The translations under genes were made by a program, and so were the position numbers. Below, in pieces: positions 1 to 11,599 of a stretch of DNA of 64,000 nt (positions are counted from its first letter, which is position 1; every line of letters starts with the position of its first letter). The notes beneath the pieces are model-generated. The model did no database searches and was not told where the DNA came from. It saw only the letters and a program-made list of their open reading frames with translations. Source of the stretch: Hygrophila difformis (Eukaryota; Streptophyta; Magnoliopsida; Lamiales; Acanthaceae); the NCBI GenBank assembly GCA_030278955.1, contig JAOANR010000004.1:15674428-15738427 (forward strand), read 5' to 3'.

Positions 1-456
1 ATTAAACAATAAACAATATTAAAAAGTCAAGTATGACATGAAGTAAATGCTTATTTTAATTAATTTTTTTATTATTACCTAAATTAATGAAAGTGGACGA
101 AGGGATTATGCCATTTCAAAAATTATTGTAATACACTTGGACACCTCATCTCCAAAGTGGCCAAAATTTCAACAATTGTTACTGTGCATTATAAATAAAG
201 TATAAATGTCACTGTTCGTGTAGGGGACACATCTTAGCTGTAATGCTAGCGTTTGTAAGGCGAAACAAAATTCAACTCCTACTTAATCAAAATATTTTAA
301 AGATACTAGTATTACCCTAGTCGAATGGACTGGGACGTGATACGACATATTAATATCGTTTGAAGAATTAGATACTATAATTTAAAGTATTTATTTATTG
401 ATTGAACAATAATTAATTCGTCAACAATTAAAAATAAAATATCAATTTTCCAAATC
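1..456. other. AT-rich intergenic DNA, nothing recognised
   Basis: AT-rich sequence with no open reading frame of note, no repeat boundary and no match to a family I recognise. It is the left flank of a short LINE insertion. Confidence 0.5.
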
Positions 457-902
457 TAGATTATGAATCTTTTTTGGTGAACAATGCCCGAAGGCGGCTA
501 GAAGAAAAACAAAAGGAAAATATAAAAAAACAAACAAATAAACAAACGCTCACTCAAGCCCGAAGCACGCCATTGCCCGATCTGTCCTCATGCAGGAGTT
601 GTATCACTTGGTCTGACGGGAAAGCCCATGTCGTAAAGAATTGCTCCTCATCACACGCCAACTTAGCCAGGCCATCGGCCACTCTATTCCCCTCCCGAAA
701 TATATGACGGAGCGAACATTCATCAAAGGAAGCCCTTAACATGCGTATTCTCTTCACCAATGGCCAGAATTGATGCCGGTCTTGATCAAGCCGAGACACC
801 AATCTGAGCGCTTCCCTGGAGTCCGAGAAGAGTGTCACCCTTCTCTCGCCCATGTCCTTCACCATCTGAAGCCCTTGTATAATGGCATAGATTATGAATC
901 TT
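457..902 (-). mobile_element. 5'-truncated LINE insertion with 15-bp target duplication
   Basis: The 15-bp direct repeat tagattatgaatctt occurs at about 457-471 and 888-902 and brackets a roughly 415-bp insert. On the minus strand the insert ends in a short A-run (about 471-476) next to the left repeat, and its other end is abrupt. This is the signature of target-primed reverse transcription with 5' truncation. The insert keeps only the end of an L1-type ORF2 (RNase H domain) and a short 3' UTR. Confidence 0.8.
554..887 (-). pseudogene. LINE ORF2 C-terminal RNase H fragment
   Basis: The minus strand encodes the distal half of a plant non-LTR retrotransposon RNase H domain (RVT_3 type). FSDSREALRLV holds the catalytic Asp of the second strand block, and a HIFREGNRVADGLAK stretch is the usual family end motif, followed by a tail with FFTTWAF. 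The domain's first beta strands and the reverse transcriptase are absent because the insertion is 5'-truncated. The FFTTWAF tail is shared with the LINE fragment at 45.0-45.2 kb, so both belong to one family. Not expected to be functional. Confidence 0.8.
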
Positions 903-910
903 AATAGGAG

Positions 911-936
911 TATATATATATATATATATATATATA
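911..936. repeat. (AT)n microsatellite
   Basis: Uninterrupted alternating ta/at dinucleotides, about 13 units, just right of the LINE target duplication. Confidence 0.9.
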
Positions 937-2030
937 CTAGTAAAGCTCGCTGTGCGATGCACATCCTGCCTATAAATATACAACTGCCCATGGAAGCATG
1001 ATAAAGAAGTTTTGGTGAGCATTATATTTTTTTAGATTTTATGGATGAAAAAACGTTGTTAGCGTGTAGAGTTGTATAATATAATTGAAAGCATTTTTGC
1101 ATTACTATATGGATCCATTTTCATGGAAGGATATAAGGTAACCAAGATACAATGAAGAATGTGATGGACAGGAAGTCTTATACAAATTGGAAAATGCCAA
1201 GAAGAAAAAACAAACAAACAAACAAAACAACTAAATAGCTGTGAAAGATAAAGACACATTAACAAATATTATGATTCTATTTAACCTTAGTTCCAAGATA
1301 TCTGCAAATTAGTTTTGTGCTGAAATAATTGAACATATAAAGAACTTTATGTATCATAAGCAGAAAAAGGACAAATCTGAGTAAATATGCAATACACAAA
1401 AATTCATTGTTACAAAATTGAACTTTGGAATAACGATTACAGGAATCAGAACGCAAATATGTTAACACTCGGAAAAATTCAATTCTTCCAAACTTACTAT
1501 CTACAGAGTCATCATATTTGCTTAACCCAAATATGTTTAATCATTCTAATACACAGAGCACAGGGACATATCAAATTTAGCTAAGATTAACTCATATAGA
1601 TCAAAGAGTAAAATGCCAATACGAAGAGATGTAGGTAAGAGATGTAGGTAGTCTTGGCAATATGTCAACAATGAAAATACTATTTTAATTACTTTGGGTA
1701 AAAATTGAAGCAATGCAGGGGAAAGCCAAGACAAACCCGTCAAACTGAAATATTTAATGTCTCGATAATCTGCACATCACAATTGCCAATAATGATACAG
1801 ACGCCTCAAATTACTGTTAGTAGCACCATCATTAACCCTGCTAAATGCCCCATGAAACTTGGCTCTGGGCAGTTTCCGCATTTCCTGATAACCCAGACAC
1901 TCCATTTCAAAACAAAAAATTCGATCAATTGATCAAATCGTTATTTTAGAAATCCCAATTAGTAATTATAACAGGAATTATTACTAATTAATTAATTGAT
2001 TACCTAGAATAAACATACCATACCATCAAG
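937..2030. other. Intergenic, nothing recognised
   Basis: AT-rich non-coding sequence. The short open frames here show no family motif or plausible splice structure. I see no terminal repeats. Confidence 0.45.
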
Positions 2031-4259
2031 AAGTGTTCCGACCAGGGCCGGGGATCTCGAGAAGAAGCTGACTTCTGGCGGAGAGATACGTGTCGGTGAG
2101 GAACATCAAGTATCCATAGACGACGATCGGGATTCAGGAAGTGGTTTGAATGACTCTAGGGTTTCATCGATGGTGGGAGGCACAAAACAGAGGCTTGAAC
2201 AAATCCAAGATCTCCCTCGGCAACCTGGGTAACAACTTGGAATCTTGGAACTCGAATGCAGATTCTCAAGCCTAGTTCATGGAATTGAAATGTGACCGAA
2301 CTCACTTGCCAGAGAGCAGACGAGCGTTGGGATGTCCGGGATAGAAGATAAACCTGAACAAAAGACACGTAAAATCGGGTGCAATCATCTGGGATGTGGC
2401 GGCACTACGATTAAACAACAAAAAATCAAGGAGATGATTAATGAGAACTAAAATGTCTACAACAATAATAATTTAATTTTTGACTTCTGGTGTTTCGTAG
2501 ACATATGATTGCAATTCAAACAATTCAAACAGATATACATTCGTATTGAGTATAATCTAAGGGATTAAGGAGATGATTTATCATACTTCCATAGTGCCAT
2601 CCAACAATCAAGGACTTCGACCATTTGGCTCTTAGATATGGGTTTCTGAAATATTCAGGATCTGCCATGAATATAATGATGAAGTTCATAAAGTCATCCT
2701 GTCAAGATGCACAAGAAGCATGTGGTTCATCAATCATAAAGAGATGGTATGCCAGTAAATCTGAAATATTCGGGACCTGCCATGAATATAATGATGAAGT
2801 TCATGAAGTCATCCTGTCAAAGATGCACAAGGAGCATGTGGTTCATCAATCATAGTGAAGCTTGCACGAAAAAGGAAAAATAACACACCAGTAAATCTCA
2901 TCTAATGCTCTAGGAATTCGTGGAAGCAAAAATTAGCAACTATATAGCATCTTCCACGAAATGCTCTGGCATGGAAGCAATAATCCTTTGGGCATGATGC
3001 TGGTAAAGGCATTTTAATGCCCCCAATAAGCCCAAAACTGAAACTACCATTAGGTGGTAGTAAGACAATTGGCGTGGTGGCGCAACAATGAATATTCAAG
3101 ATGGCCCATGTCCCGGGCTTCGATCCATGGGAACAATGCACATTGAAAAATCCCCTTCATCTTAAAAGAGTATAGACAAAATTCCAAGGTATGATTAATG
3201 AGAACCAAAATGTCTACAACAAAGCCGGAATGCATAATGAGATCATTCTAGATTAACAAAGTAACTCTTATGGCATGTTAGTATGTGGGACATCAGAGGA
3301 TAAATATATCCCTTGATAATTAATTTGTTCAAGGTTCAATATTTTTGTGCTAAATGTTAATTATATATTGCATACTAATCATATGATTAGGATGGATAAT
3401 ATAATTACTCGATCATATCCCTTAAACCATGCATGCCTTTAGCATTTGAACTAATAAATGAAGGGGTTGAAATTGGCAGATATTTATTTCTTTGGAATTA
3501 TTCGAAGGATTTAAACTAATAAATAGTTTAAATTATGTGAGCTTACACTAAAATGTATTTAAAGATATTTTCACATGGAAGAATGAACAGTTATATTAAT
3601 ATAAATTATGGCATCATACACAGCCAAAAAAAGCATATATATAGATATAATAACATATTTAAGTCAAGTGATTGTGTTTTTTTTATCTCCATAATAGGGA
3701 AAATAAATACTCTATAAAATACCAGAAATTTAAATGAAGAAAAAATTATTAAAACTGAAATGAATTGTCTGAGACATGGACGAGAAGTGAAATTCATTAA
3801 CATCCAAATCCAACTGATGATACATTGATTGGCAATATTCTCATTTTCATCATTAAATTTAACCTTAAACATTAACTAAAGAGGTACAAGGTAAAATCAC
3901 CCCATCTGCAAAGCTGGCTTGACATCGAGAAAGAATATGATAACAATATCCTAACTGATCCTCCGACCATTTAACTTCTTCAAATAGGATACAAACTAAT
4001 GGATCATATAAATATAAAGAGCCCTATCATACACCTAGAATTTTTTTTAGTTTTGTTTGTTCACTTTTGATTGGGTTGCTTACTGAGGATAGTAAGAATA
4101 TTTGTGACTTGGAATTGAATTCTATATGTTAGAAAATCCCATTTTCTTTGGCCCAAGACACATGCAGTAAACTGAATATGGGATTTTGGAAGAGAAAACA
4201 AACATAAATCTCCAAATTCCATCTGAAAACTAAATTCAAGATAATTTATCAGGACTTAC
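2031..4259. other. Intergenic with scattered short duplications
   Basis: Mostly unassignable sequence. A short segment (attaatgagaac.aaaatgtctacaacaa) occurs at about 2440 and again near 3194, hinting at an internal duplication. The minus strand at 2030-2370 is moderately GC-rich and has a donor-like GTGAGT, but I recognise no protein. It adjoins decayed gene fragments at 4.2-5.7 kb and may be part of the same duplicated or captured tract. Confidence 0.4.
2647..2875 (+). repeat. 115-bp tandem duplication
   Basis: Two direct copies begin with gaaatattc at about 2647 and 2762, giving a period near 115 bp. They share long stretches such as catgaatataatgatgaag with a few substitutions and a one-base indel. 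No protein family recognised. Confidence 0.75.
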
Positions 4260-4940
4260 TTGACCCATGTCCCCAAGTAAAAGGCCACCCTCAACTTCAT
4301 GTAACAATAATACCTGCATTAATTGAAATAATTAGCTTATAGACATATGGCAAGAAAAAACAAGTATGAGAATAACGAATGACATACAAAGATCAAATGG
4401 GACGCACTCTGCATTGATTCGGATACATCTAAAGCAATCCATTGGTGCCCATTATCAGTCAATGTCTCTCCACTAAGTCTTGATGCACGACCTATATGAA
4501 ACATGCACAAAATAAATATGCTGAAAATTCCAAAAGCAACAGCTTAATACAATGAAGAAACACAGCATAGGACATGCCAATAACTTTCATGATTATAGCT
4601 AAATCATTTTTTACCTTCTATGTTTATATAAATAAATAAAAAGAGACCGGACTATATAAAGCCTTTCTAAGTTTATGACTTATCTATCACTATATGCACT
4701 CTGTAAGAATGTCGAGGGATAAATGGAACTAAAAGTAATCATATAACCCTCAAGAGGATAGTCTAATTAATTGATATGTTTCTAATTGAAACCAGAAAGC
4801 AAAAGTCGTTCCAAAATGAGAAAATATCTGCATTTTAAGTTGGGCTGCCGATTCGTAAAACAGGACTACAAAAAGGAAGACCTTGCATCAGGTTTCTTGA
4901 AAAATGATTCTGGGTACTCCCACTGATATTCTTGTCTCCA
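4260..4940 (-). pseudogene. RID2: RID2/BUD23-like rRNA methyltransferase gene fragment (decayed)
   Basis: Three exon-like blocks lie on the minus strand in the right order. Block 4940-4882 matches the family's GVPRxLLDIGC region but has an in-frame stop. Block 4491-4408 starts after an AG acceptor and encodes RLSGETLTDNGHQWIALDVS, matching the conserved LSGETLTENGHHWIGLDIS segment. Block 4313-4260 encodes HEVEGGLLLGDMGQ and ends at a GTAAGT donor, matching EREVEGDLLLGDMGQ. BUD23/RID2 is the SAM-dependent methyltransferase that makes m7G in 18S rRNA. The glycine-rich SAM motif (GCGSG) is degraded to a GRASR-like string, and the N-terminal and C-terminal exons are missing. Introns are retained, so this is a duplicated genomic fragment, not a retrocopy. 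Identification is from remembered family sequence. Confidence 0.72.
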
Positions 4941-5559
4941 TTGGAACACAACAAGAAAAAACAGAAACGGCGACAGCCGTTTTCGGTCGCCGAGGGGCCA
5001 ATTTCATATACCAGTGCCCAGATTCATTGTGAAAACAAGACGAAGAATGTTTAGTTCTACTAATGAATCAATTCGACCAATGGACATTTTGCACAAACAT
5101 TTTCCAATCTCAGTCAGTACCATCCCGGTTAATTTATTGGACCCACCAATACCTTCAGGTTCTTCAACATCCCAATTTCCATTTGTATCACACTGATCAA
5201 CAAATTTTCATTTAAAACTCTGATAACCAAGGGAAGAGTTTATCAGCATAATAGTAGTGCCATTTGAATTTAACACTTGAAGCAGAAACCACTTACAACA
5301 CAAATTCTTACAATGTTCGCAAACCGGATAGCTTGTATAACTCTGGTCCAATAAAACTCCTTGTAGATGCCATAGATATGTTACTAAAATTTGAATGGAA
5401 TCACAACTACAAAAAGAGGCTAATTAGACCAACAAAATATTATACTTATTGACATGTCATATAGTTGTATCAATTTTGACATGAAGAACTAACTGTATTT
5501 ACAGCAACATGCCACAAATGTGATCATTCTTACAGCTCAAGACATCGCCTCCATAGCCT
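4941..5559 (-). other. Between gene fragments; possible unassigned exon
   Basis: On the minus strand, about 5195-5010 is open and encodes a protein-like stretch containing NGNWDVEEPEGIGG, but I cannot assign it. The remainder is AT-rich and intron-like. Confidence 0.3.
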
Positions 5560-5674
5560 GCAGGCATGAACAATAAACACCAGTCCAGTCCCGAGGATCT
5601 GATGATACCAAAGGATTCCAATTTGACAGCATCAGTAAAGAGTCCTCAAGAATAGCCCTCTTGAAGGTCAACTG
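5560..5674 (-). pseudogene. LRR receptor-kinase N-terminal exon fragment
   Basis: The minus strand encodes FKRAILEDSLLMLSNWNP followed by DPRDWTGVYCS. This is the LRRNT_2 cap that begins the ectodomain of plant leucine-rich-repeat receptor kinases (consensus: ALxxFKxAIxEDPxxVLSNWN...DPCxWxGVxC). It most resembles the At1g63430 type. The second cap cysteine (DPC) is changed to Arg, and after the CS the frame is lost within about 30 bases; no LRRs or kinase follow. A single decayed exon in the same orientation as the neighbouring methyltransferase fragment. Confidence 0.65.
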
Positions 5675-7140
5675 AATAAAAAATGAAAATGCCTCTCTAG
5701 TGAGACAAAATCCCTTCTTCTATTCATAAATGAAATCATCAACAAACTCAACCACAAATAAGGTTCCAAAAGTCAATATAACTCCATATGACTATTCCAC
5801 AGAAAATATTGTGCCAACAACAGTAAAAAGTGCAGCACCGTGTTTTTCAATTAACACCAACAACATTAGTGCAAATGTTCAATAGCATCAGTCTCAAACG
5901 GAATCGTTTCTTGCATGGGAACAAAAAGACATTATCTCCTCACTAAACAGAATCATTAAACATCCACAACATTAAAGGACATTACAAAGCAGTGAAAACA
6001 AAGAGGCTAAAAGAAAACAGAAAACGAACTCTGACATTCCAGGTTGAATCTATGTGGCTCGGAGCCCAAACCTACCCTGATAAAGTTCTCTCTTGAGAAT
6101 GCCTTTCTTCAGGGAAGAGGGCAAGAGGAAAGAGGGATACCATTTAATCTGTAGCACCATTCAAATTAGGCTTATTAGTTATTCTGAAGCTAATAGTAAT
6201 TTATTTTTGAAATTAAGGTTAAATAACTAAAGCCAAAGAAAAAGGGAAAAAAAAGGGAACAATGTCTGTTAGACGATTACACCTCAAAATTGTATTTGAG
6301 GTCCGATAAAGCAATATCCTAGTCGAGGATTTTCTTCCCTAGATAACACCCACGCATACACTGTCAAAACTGTCATCAATTTCAACACAACGCAAGCAAC
6401 ATCAGAAACAATTTTAATTTCTTCAAAATCAATAAACCTAGATTCAAAGCTCCATAACATATTTCATTCTAGAAACAATCCAATTCAGAAATAGAAGCCT
6501 AGACAAAAGGAAACATTCCTTACCTTAATCGGGACCTTGTGATACAAGTACGAGGGCGATTGCAAGTAGATGGAGGCGGAGAAAGTGGCGAGAATGGAGG
6601 CGGGGCCACGGAGGGGAAGCCAAGGACCCTAAAGCAACCATCTACTTTCTGGTTCAGAGAGAGGAATTGAGAGTTTCTTTTACGATCTCAAACCCTCAAT
6701 CATCGAAATGGGAAATGAAATGGAGATCAACATTTAAAAAAAAAAACAAAAAAAAAACAGTTCAAAAAAGATTAGTACCAGAGAAGCGCCGTTGAGTATT
6801 GGAGAAGATCAACCGCGAATACAAATCAGAGAAAAAACCTCCTCTGAAACTGAAACTGATTGGAAGGGCTAAATGAGCGACTGCTAGGGTTACAAAGTTT
6901 ATTCTTCTTCTGTAGACCCAAAATCAAAGGAAAATCAGGGAAGAAATTCCAATCAAGTAAGTTGCCTTCCATTCCATGGGTAACTTCCTTCCATCCAGAC
7001 TTGGCTTCTTCTCCGATGCGGGTGTAATAGAATATTGGCGAGGATTGAGGAAGTGCGGGGAAACTTTGATACCAAAGAAGACTAACTGGGACGGGCAGAA
7101 CAGAGATGGGAAGTGGGAGATAGAAGTATGTCGAAACATG
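5675..7140. other. Intergenic; possible orphan first exon on minus strand
   Basis: Mostly non-coding. On the minus strand around 6650-6525 a GC-richer segment ends at a GTAAGG donor and could be a first exon, but its reading frames do not identify a protein. The 179-residue minus-strand frame at 6826-7365 shows no domain. Confidence 0.3.
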
Positions 7141-7165
7141 ACCCGACCCGACCCGACCCGACCCA
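7141..7165. repeat. (ACCCG)5 microsatellite
   Basis: Five perfect tandem copies of acccg. Confidence 0.9.
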
Positions 7166-7991
7166 ATTGATAAATAGGATATTGATCCAATGGCTAGAAT
7201 TTCAATTGAATATATGATCCAACGAGTGTAATTCAAATTCACCATTGCAAAACTTTTGGCATCCTCTTTTATAGTATAGAAGAAAGATATATTTGTTTTA
7301 CAACCTACATAGGGAAAACCTTTTACATAAATTATAAAGGGACAAATAGGAGGGATATGGAACATGGTAAGGACTCAAACCACCATATAAGGTTTGAAGT
7401 AAATAAATTTGACCACTTGACTAAGTTCTTAAATTATCATAAAATTATTACATTTAATAAATTAATTATCACATATAAACATAGATAATCTTATTAGATA
7501 AAGTTAATTGGAGTACATATAAACACCATTTGCGTCTATAAAACAACATATTATTTTAAAACAATATATATATATATATATATAAATATATATATATTTT
7601 AGGGATCTATATTAGTATTCTTACTAAGTGAAATTATTAAAACCTTAAATATCTAAATTTTCATCCAAATTTTTAGTAAAAATGTGTCTTTAGGGCCAAA
7701 AAAAATCCTTATAAAAATAAAAAATTGGTAAAGAATATCACGCTTAATATTGCTTTAAATATAAATCATTGTTTTTAATATTAATATAAACAATTCGCAT
7801 ACATTCAATATAGCTCATTTAAATTAAAAATATTAAATTATAAATTTAAAAACAATAGGAAATGCTCTTCCAAAAAAAAAACAATAGTAAATATAAGTTA
7901 TAATTTTCTTAAAGTTCAATTATGTCTCAAAACTAACAATTCAATTTAATTATTTTTTTAAGCCCATTGGCCCATCATTATTCAATATTCG
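7166..7991. other. AT-rich intergenic with (AT)n tract
   Basis: Very AT-rich sequence with an alternating AT microsatellite at about 7564-7597. No coding potential. Confidence 0.6.
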
Positions 7992-8873
7992 TACGGTAAA
8001 TTAGGGCCCAGTACCTTTTTAAAATTCTTTCCATTGTTTTAGGCCCCATCTCAATTTTATTACACTTTGCACCCCATCACATGTTTGATTTTATTTACCA
8101 TAGTGTTTTTATTTGCTTTACCACAAACACCATATGATGTTTACTAGGTTAATGAAATGTGGTTTACCACTGTATTGATATGTGTTTTACCATATAGTAT
8201 TTACCAAGTTATTATTACATAGTTTAGCACACTATACCAGTATGATTTACCACATATACCATATTGTATTTACCAAGTTTTGGTATATATTTTACCACAA
8301 ATACCTTATGGTGTTTACCAAGTTATTCCACAAATATCATATGGTGTTTACCAAGTTTTTGATATGTGATTTACCACAAATATCTTATTGTGCTTACCAA
8401 GTTATTGGTATGTATTTCACCACAGCTAGCATATAGTATTTACCAAGTTATTAGTACGTAGTTTAGCACAGGATACTAGTATGATTTACCACAGATACCA
8501 TATGGTAGTTACCAAGTTCTTGGTATGTGTTTTACCAAAATACCTTATGGAGTTTACCAAGTTATTCCATAAATACTATATGATATTTACCAAGTTCTTG
8601 GTATGTATTTTACCACATACCTTATAGTGTTTACCAGGTTATTGTACATGTTTTACCACCATATGAGTATGTGCTTTACCAAGTGCTTGATATATGGTTT
8701 ACCAGGTTATTACATGGGGCCTAAAACATAATGTTTGAAATGAAGGGGCTTTGACTCTAATAAAGTTTTATTAATGGGTACCAGAGCCCAGGCCCTAGTT
8801 TTCCCTTCATACGGTAAATTAGGGCCCAGTATCTTTTTAAAATTCTTTCCATTGTTTTAGGCCCCATCTCAAT
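7992..8873. mobile_element. MITE-like element with imperfect inverted ends and a tandem array inside
   Basis: A 64-bp direct repeat at 7992-8055 and 8810-8873 differs at one base. The left copy's TAGGGCC...GTACC and GTTTTAGGCCCCAT are mirrored in inverted orientation at about 8717-8800 (atggggcctaaaac, then ggtaccagagcccaggcccta). So the array is bounded by imperfect inverted repeats, and a second copy of the left end follows. No transposase and no clear target duplication. Could also be a rearranged pair of related elements. Confidence 0.5.
8100..8715 (+). repeat. TTACCAAGTTNTTGG tandem array with higher-order structure
   Basis: Units starting with accaagtt recur with lengths of 69, 45, 33, 46 and 46 bases, then 69, 45, 33 and 44. 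The sequence of unit lengths therefore repeats with a period near 239 bp. Each unit contains a ttaccacaaatac-like core. No open frame of significance. Confidence 0.8.
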
Positions 8874-8966
8874 CATAAGAACAAGAGTCTTTATATAGTA
8901 TAGATGTAGGAATGTGAGTAGGATTTTTTAAAGGAATATAATTTTCCAGTGGGGCCTTTATCATTC

Positions 8967-9351
8967 TGTTCGCCGAAGAAATTGCTAGGCCCAAATCCAT
9001 ATTAAAAGCGGTCCGCTCCGTCCACAAGTCAGCATGATTATTATCAGGTTTAAAGACGACAATTAAGAAATTGAAGGATGTGACTCTAGCAGTTTGACTT
9101 CATAACTATAGTATATATTGAAGATAAGCAGCTACATGATGGACCTCAAATCCACTATTAAGCCGCCTTTATTTTTTCTTTCTTTCTTAGCATTTACAGC
9201 TTTTCTTTACAACTATTTATCTCTTTCCACAATTCAATTCATTATCCCTTTCGTTCAATTCCTGTAATCTTTCAGTTCTTTCAATCTGTAATTCCTTCTG
9301 TCCATTTAATTCAAAGTTCATGCCTTTTCTCTCACAAATTTTTACGGTACA
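8967..9351 (+). repeat. 5' LTR of the gag-only element
   Basis: Direct repeat of 12344-12732, beginning TGTTCGCC and ending near TACA. It contains the shared pyrimidine-rich block ttattttttctttctttctta. Confidence 0.8.
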
Positions 9352-9515
9352 ATAAATTGGCACGCCCAATGGGATTCGAGTGAAAAATCATATCCGCTTA
9401 GGGTTTATGCATCTCAGATCTGGAAGATTAGTGAGTGATCTTAGTCAGAAATTCGAAGAGATGTCTCTGTAAGAGAAGACCTCTACCAGGACACTTACTG
9501 CAGATAACGCCGGTG

Positions 9516-10720
9516 ATGGCGGAGAATAGGGCGCAACAGGGCATTACGAAAACCCCTAGGTCTCTGAACAGATGCGACTATCGATAACACAATTGATGGC
9601 CGAGTTCATGCACCTACTTACCAAGCTGCTCATGGATGTATTTCGGCCTGCAATGGCTGATCTAATTGACAGAGTATGTAGGTCCATACATCTTCAGCGA
9701 GATGGAACTGTTGCTATGAATGGCGCAAGCGCGCCGCCCAATCTCCCATGTCCTGGGCCATCCGGTGGCCAACAGAGGACTTGGGGGCTTCAAGTTGCCA
9801 GACGCCATCATCAGAGTTTAGTGGTCTGGCCAGTCCCTTTCAGTTGCCCTACCAAACAGTACCCGCCTATGCATCTAGCATGCCAAATTTCACATATGCG
9901 GCCCTTCCGATGCCGATCTACAATACGCCAGCCCCCAATGGTTTTTTGGTGGTCTCCAGTGGGCTTAACTTGCAACCACGTTAGACGACACCTTTCTTGC
10001 CAATGATGCCTCCAGCGCCGTATGCGGCGAATTTCTCGCCAGTGCTGGCGCCCATGCCAAACCTTAGTTGGACACCTCCAACGATAGGGGGACAACTGCC
10101 ACAGCCTCAAGGGGTGTCCACGGCAACTACCCTACTACCTACGCCTACAATGCCTCCTGCGCAGGCACCGACAGTGTCACCCGAACAGCTAGCAGATATG
10201 ATACAACAATATTTCACGATCTAGTTGAGGTTGATGGAGCGACCTACTTACAGGAAATCCTATCACGACTGGGTGGATACTATGCATCCTTACTCGAGAG
10301 GATTCAAGATGCCTAAGTTCACTATGTTCTTGGAGGATGATGACAAGCCCACCGTAGAACATGTGGGCAGATTCACCACACAGTGTGGTGAAATAGTGGC
10401 CAATAATTGGCTGAAATTGAGGTTGTTTAGTACATCCCTTACTGGACATGCCTTCGCTTGGTACGCGACCTTTCGCTTGGTTCTACACTCCATTAACAAA
10501 GGTTAGTTTGGCCGATTTAACTAATGCTAAACAATTACCGATGAAGCGGTAAGTACATTTAAATAGATTACAAAGACATAAGGGCCAACTACCAAAGCAA
10601 TGGCAAATTTGCTGCCAAAATTAAAGAAATATTTTATTGTGCAGGACTCCACTGATCTTGCCCAGCTGACCGAAAGGGCGGCCCGTTTGGAAAAGTTCAT
10701 TGTGGAATAAGATGAGAAAC
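9516..10720 (+). pseudogene. Degenerate Gypsy (Tat-like) gag
   Basis: The segment at 10225-10500 encodes HPYSRGFKMPKFTMFL, then TVEHVGRFTTQCGE and LKLRLFSTSLTGHAFAWY. This is the conserved capsid core of plant Tat/Ogre-type Gag (consensus: GYKxPxFxxFxGDxxxSTVEHxxRFxxQCGE...LRLFPxSLTGxAFxWY). An upstream ATG at 9516 in the usual gag position is followed by frameshifts and stops. A further remnant near 10640-10700 (QDSTDLAQLTERAARLEKF) matches the end of this Gag class. Nothing resembling pol follows. Confidence 0.75.
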
Positions 10721-10980
10721 GTCGACCTACATAAGGGACTCATAAAGAGGAAGACGAACTGAGAGTAGTGGTTGCTGCAGTGACCTTTTGTCGAAATAAC
10801 CGTGGATAGTGGCCCTAGAACGCCATCGATGGCAATCTTGGAGGCTGGTTAGTTAGTGGCTGAGTAACGTCAGCCGACAGCCCTAGACGACTGGTGATAT
10901 GCATACGAGAGTTGCGGATGATGGCTGGTGACTGAAGGCTCATGGTGGCAAGATCCATTTCTTTTAGCCCTAATATAGTG

Positions 10981-11262
10981 GCTACAGAATCCTAAAATGA
11001 CAGCTAGGGTGGCTGTGGATTCCCAAAATAGCAGCTATGGTGGCTGTGGATTTCCAAAATGGCAACTAGTATGGCTGCGAATTCTTAAAATGGCAGCTAG
11101 GGTGGCTGCGCAAAATGGCAGTTGTGGTGGCTTTGGATTCTCAAAATGGCAGCTATAATAGCTATGGATTCCCAAAATAACCGCTATGGAGGCTCCAGAT
11201 TCCCAGAATGGCAGTTGTGGTGGCTACGGATTCCCAAAATGGCATGCATGGAGGCTATGGAG
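10981..11262 (+). repeat. 31-bp tandem repeat array inside the gag-only element
   Basis: Units of the type ggtggctgtggattcccaaa recur at 11011, 11042, 11073, 11104, 11129, 11160, 11191, 11222 and 11253. The spacing is exactly 31 bases except for one 25-base unit. A 31-base period cannot preserve a reading frame. Confidence 0.88.
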
Positions 11263-11285
11263 TCTCCCAAAATAAAAACCATGGA

Positions 11286-11590
11286 GATATCCAAGGGCTA
11301 TAAAAGTGTTCAAAGGGCTACGAAGATACCCAAGCGGCTACGAAGATGCCTGAGGAGCTATGAAGATGACCAAGGGGCTATGAACATGCCCTAAGGACTA
11401 TTAAAGTTTCATAGGGGCTACGGAGGTGGCCAAGTTGTACGAAAGTGCCTAAGGTGCTACGAAGATATCTAAGGGGCTATGAAGATGTTCGGGAGGCCAC
11501 GGAAATGTCCAAGTTATACGAAGATGTCCAATGGGCCACAAAGATATCCAAGCTATATGAAATGACAAAGAGGCTACAAAGACGCCAAAG
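11286..11590 (+). repeat. 20-bp tandem repeat array inside the gag-only element
   Basis: Units of the type ggctacgaagatgcccaagg recur every 20 bases, strictly through about 11295-11420 and then with small indels. It directly follows the 31-bp array but has an unrelated unit. About 14-15 copies. Confidence 0.88.
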
Positions 11591-11599
11591 CTGCAGACA

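Noticed and set aside
10981..11590. CRISPR-like regular spacing
   Set aside because: The units are head-to-tail minisatellites with no unique spacers, inside a plant retrotransposon.
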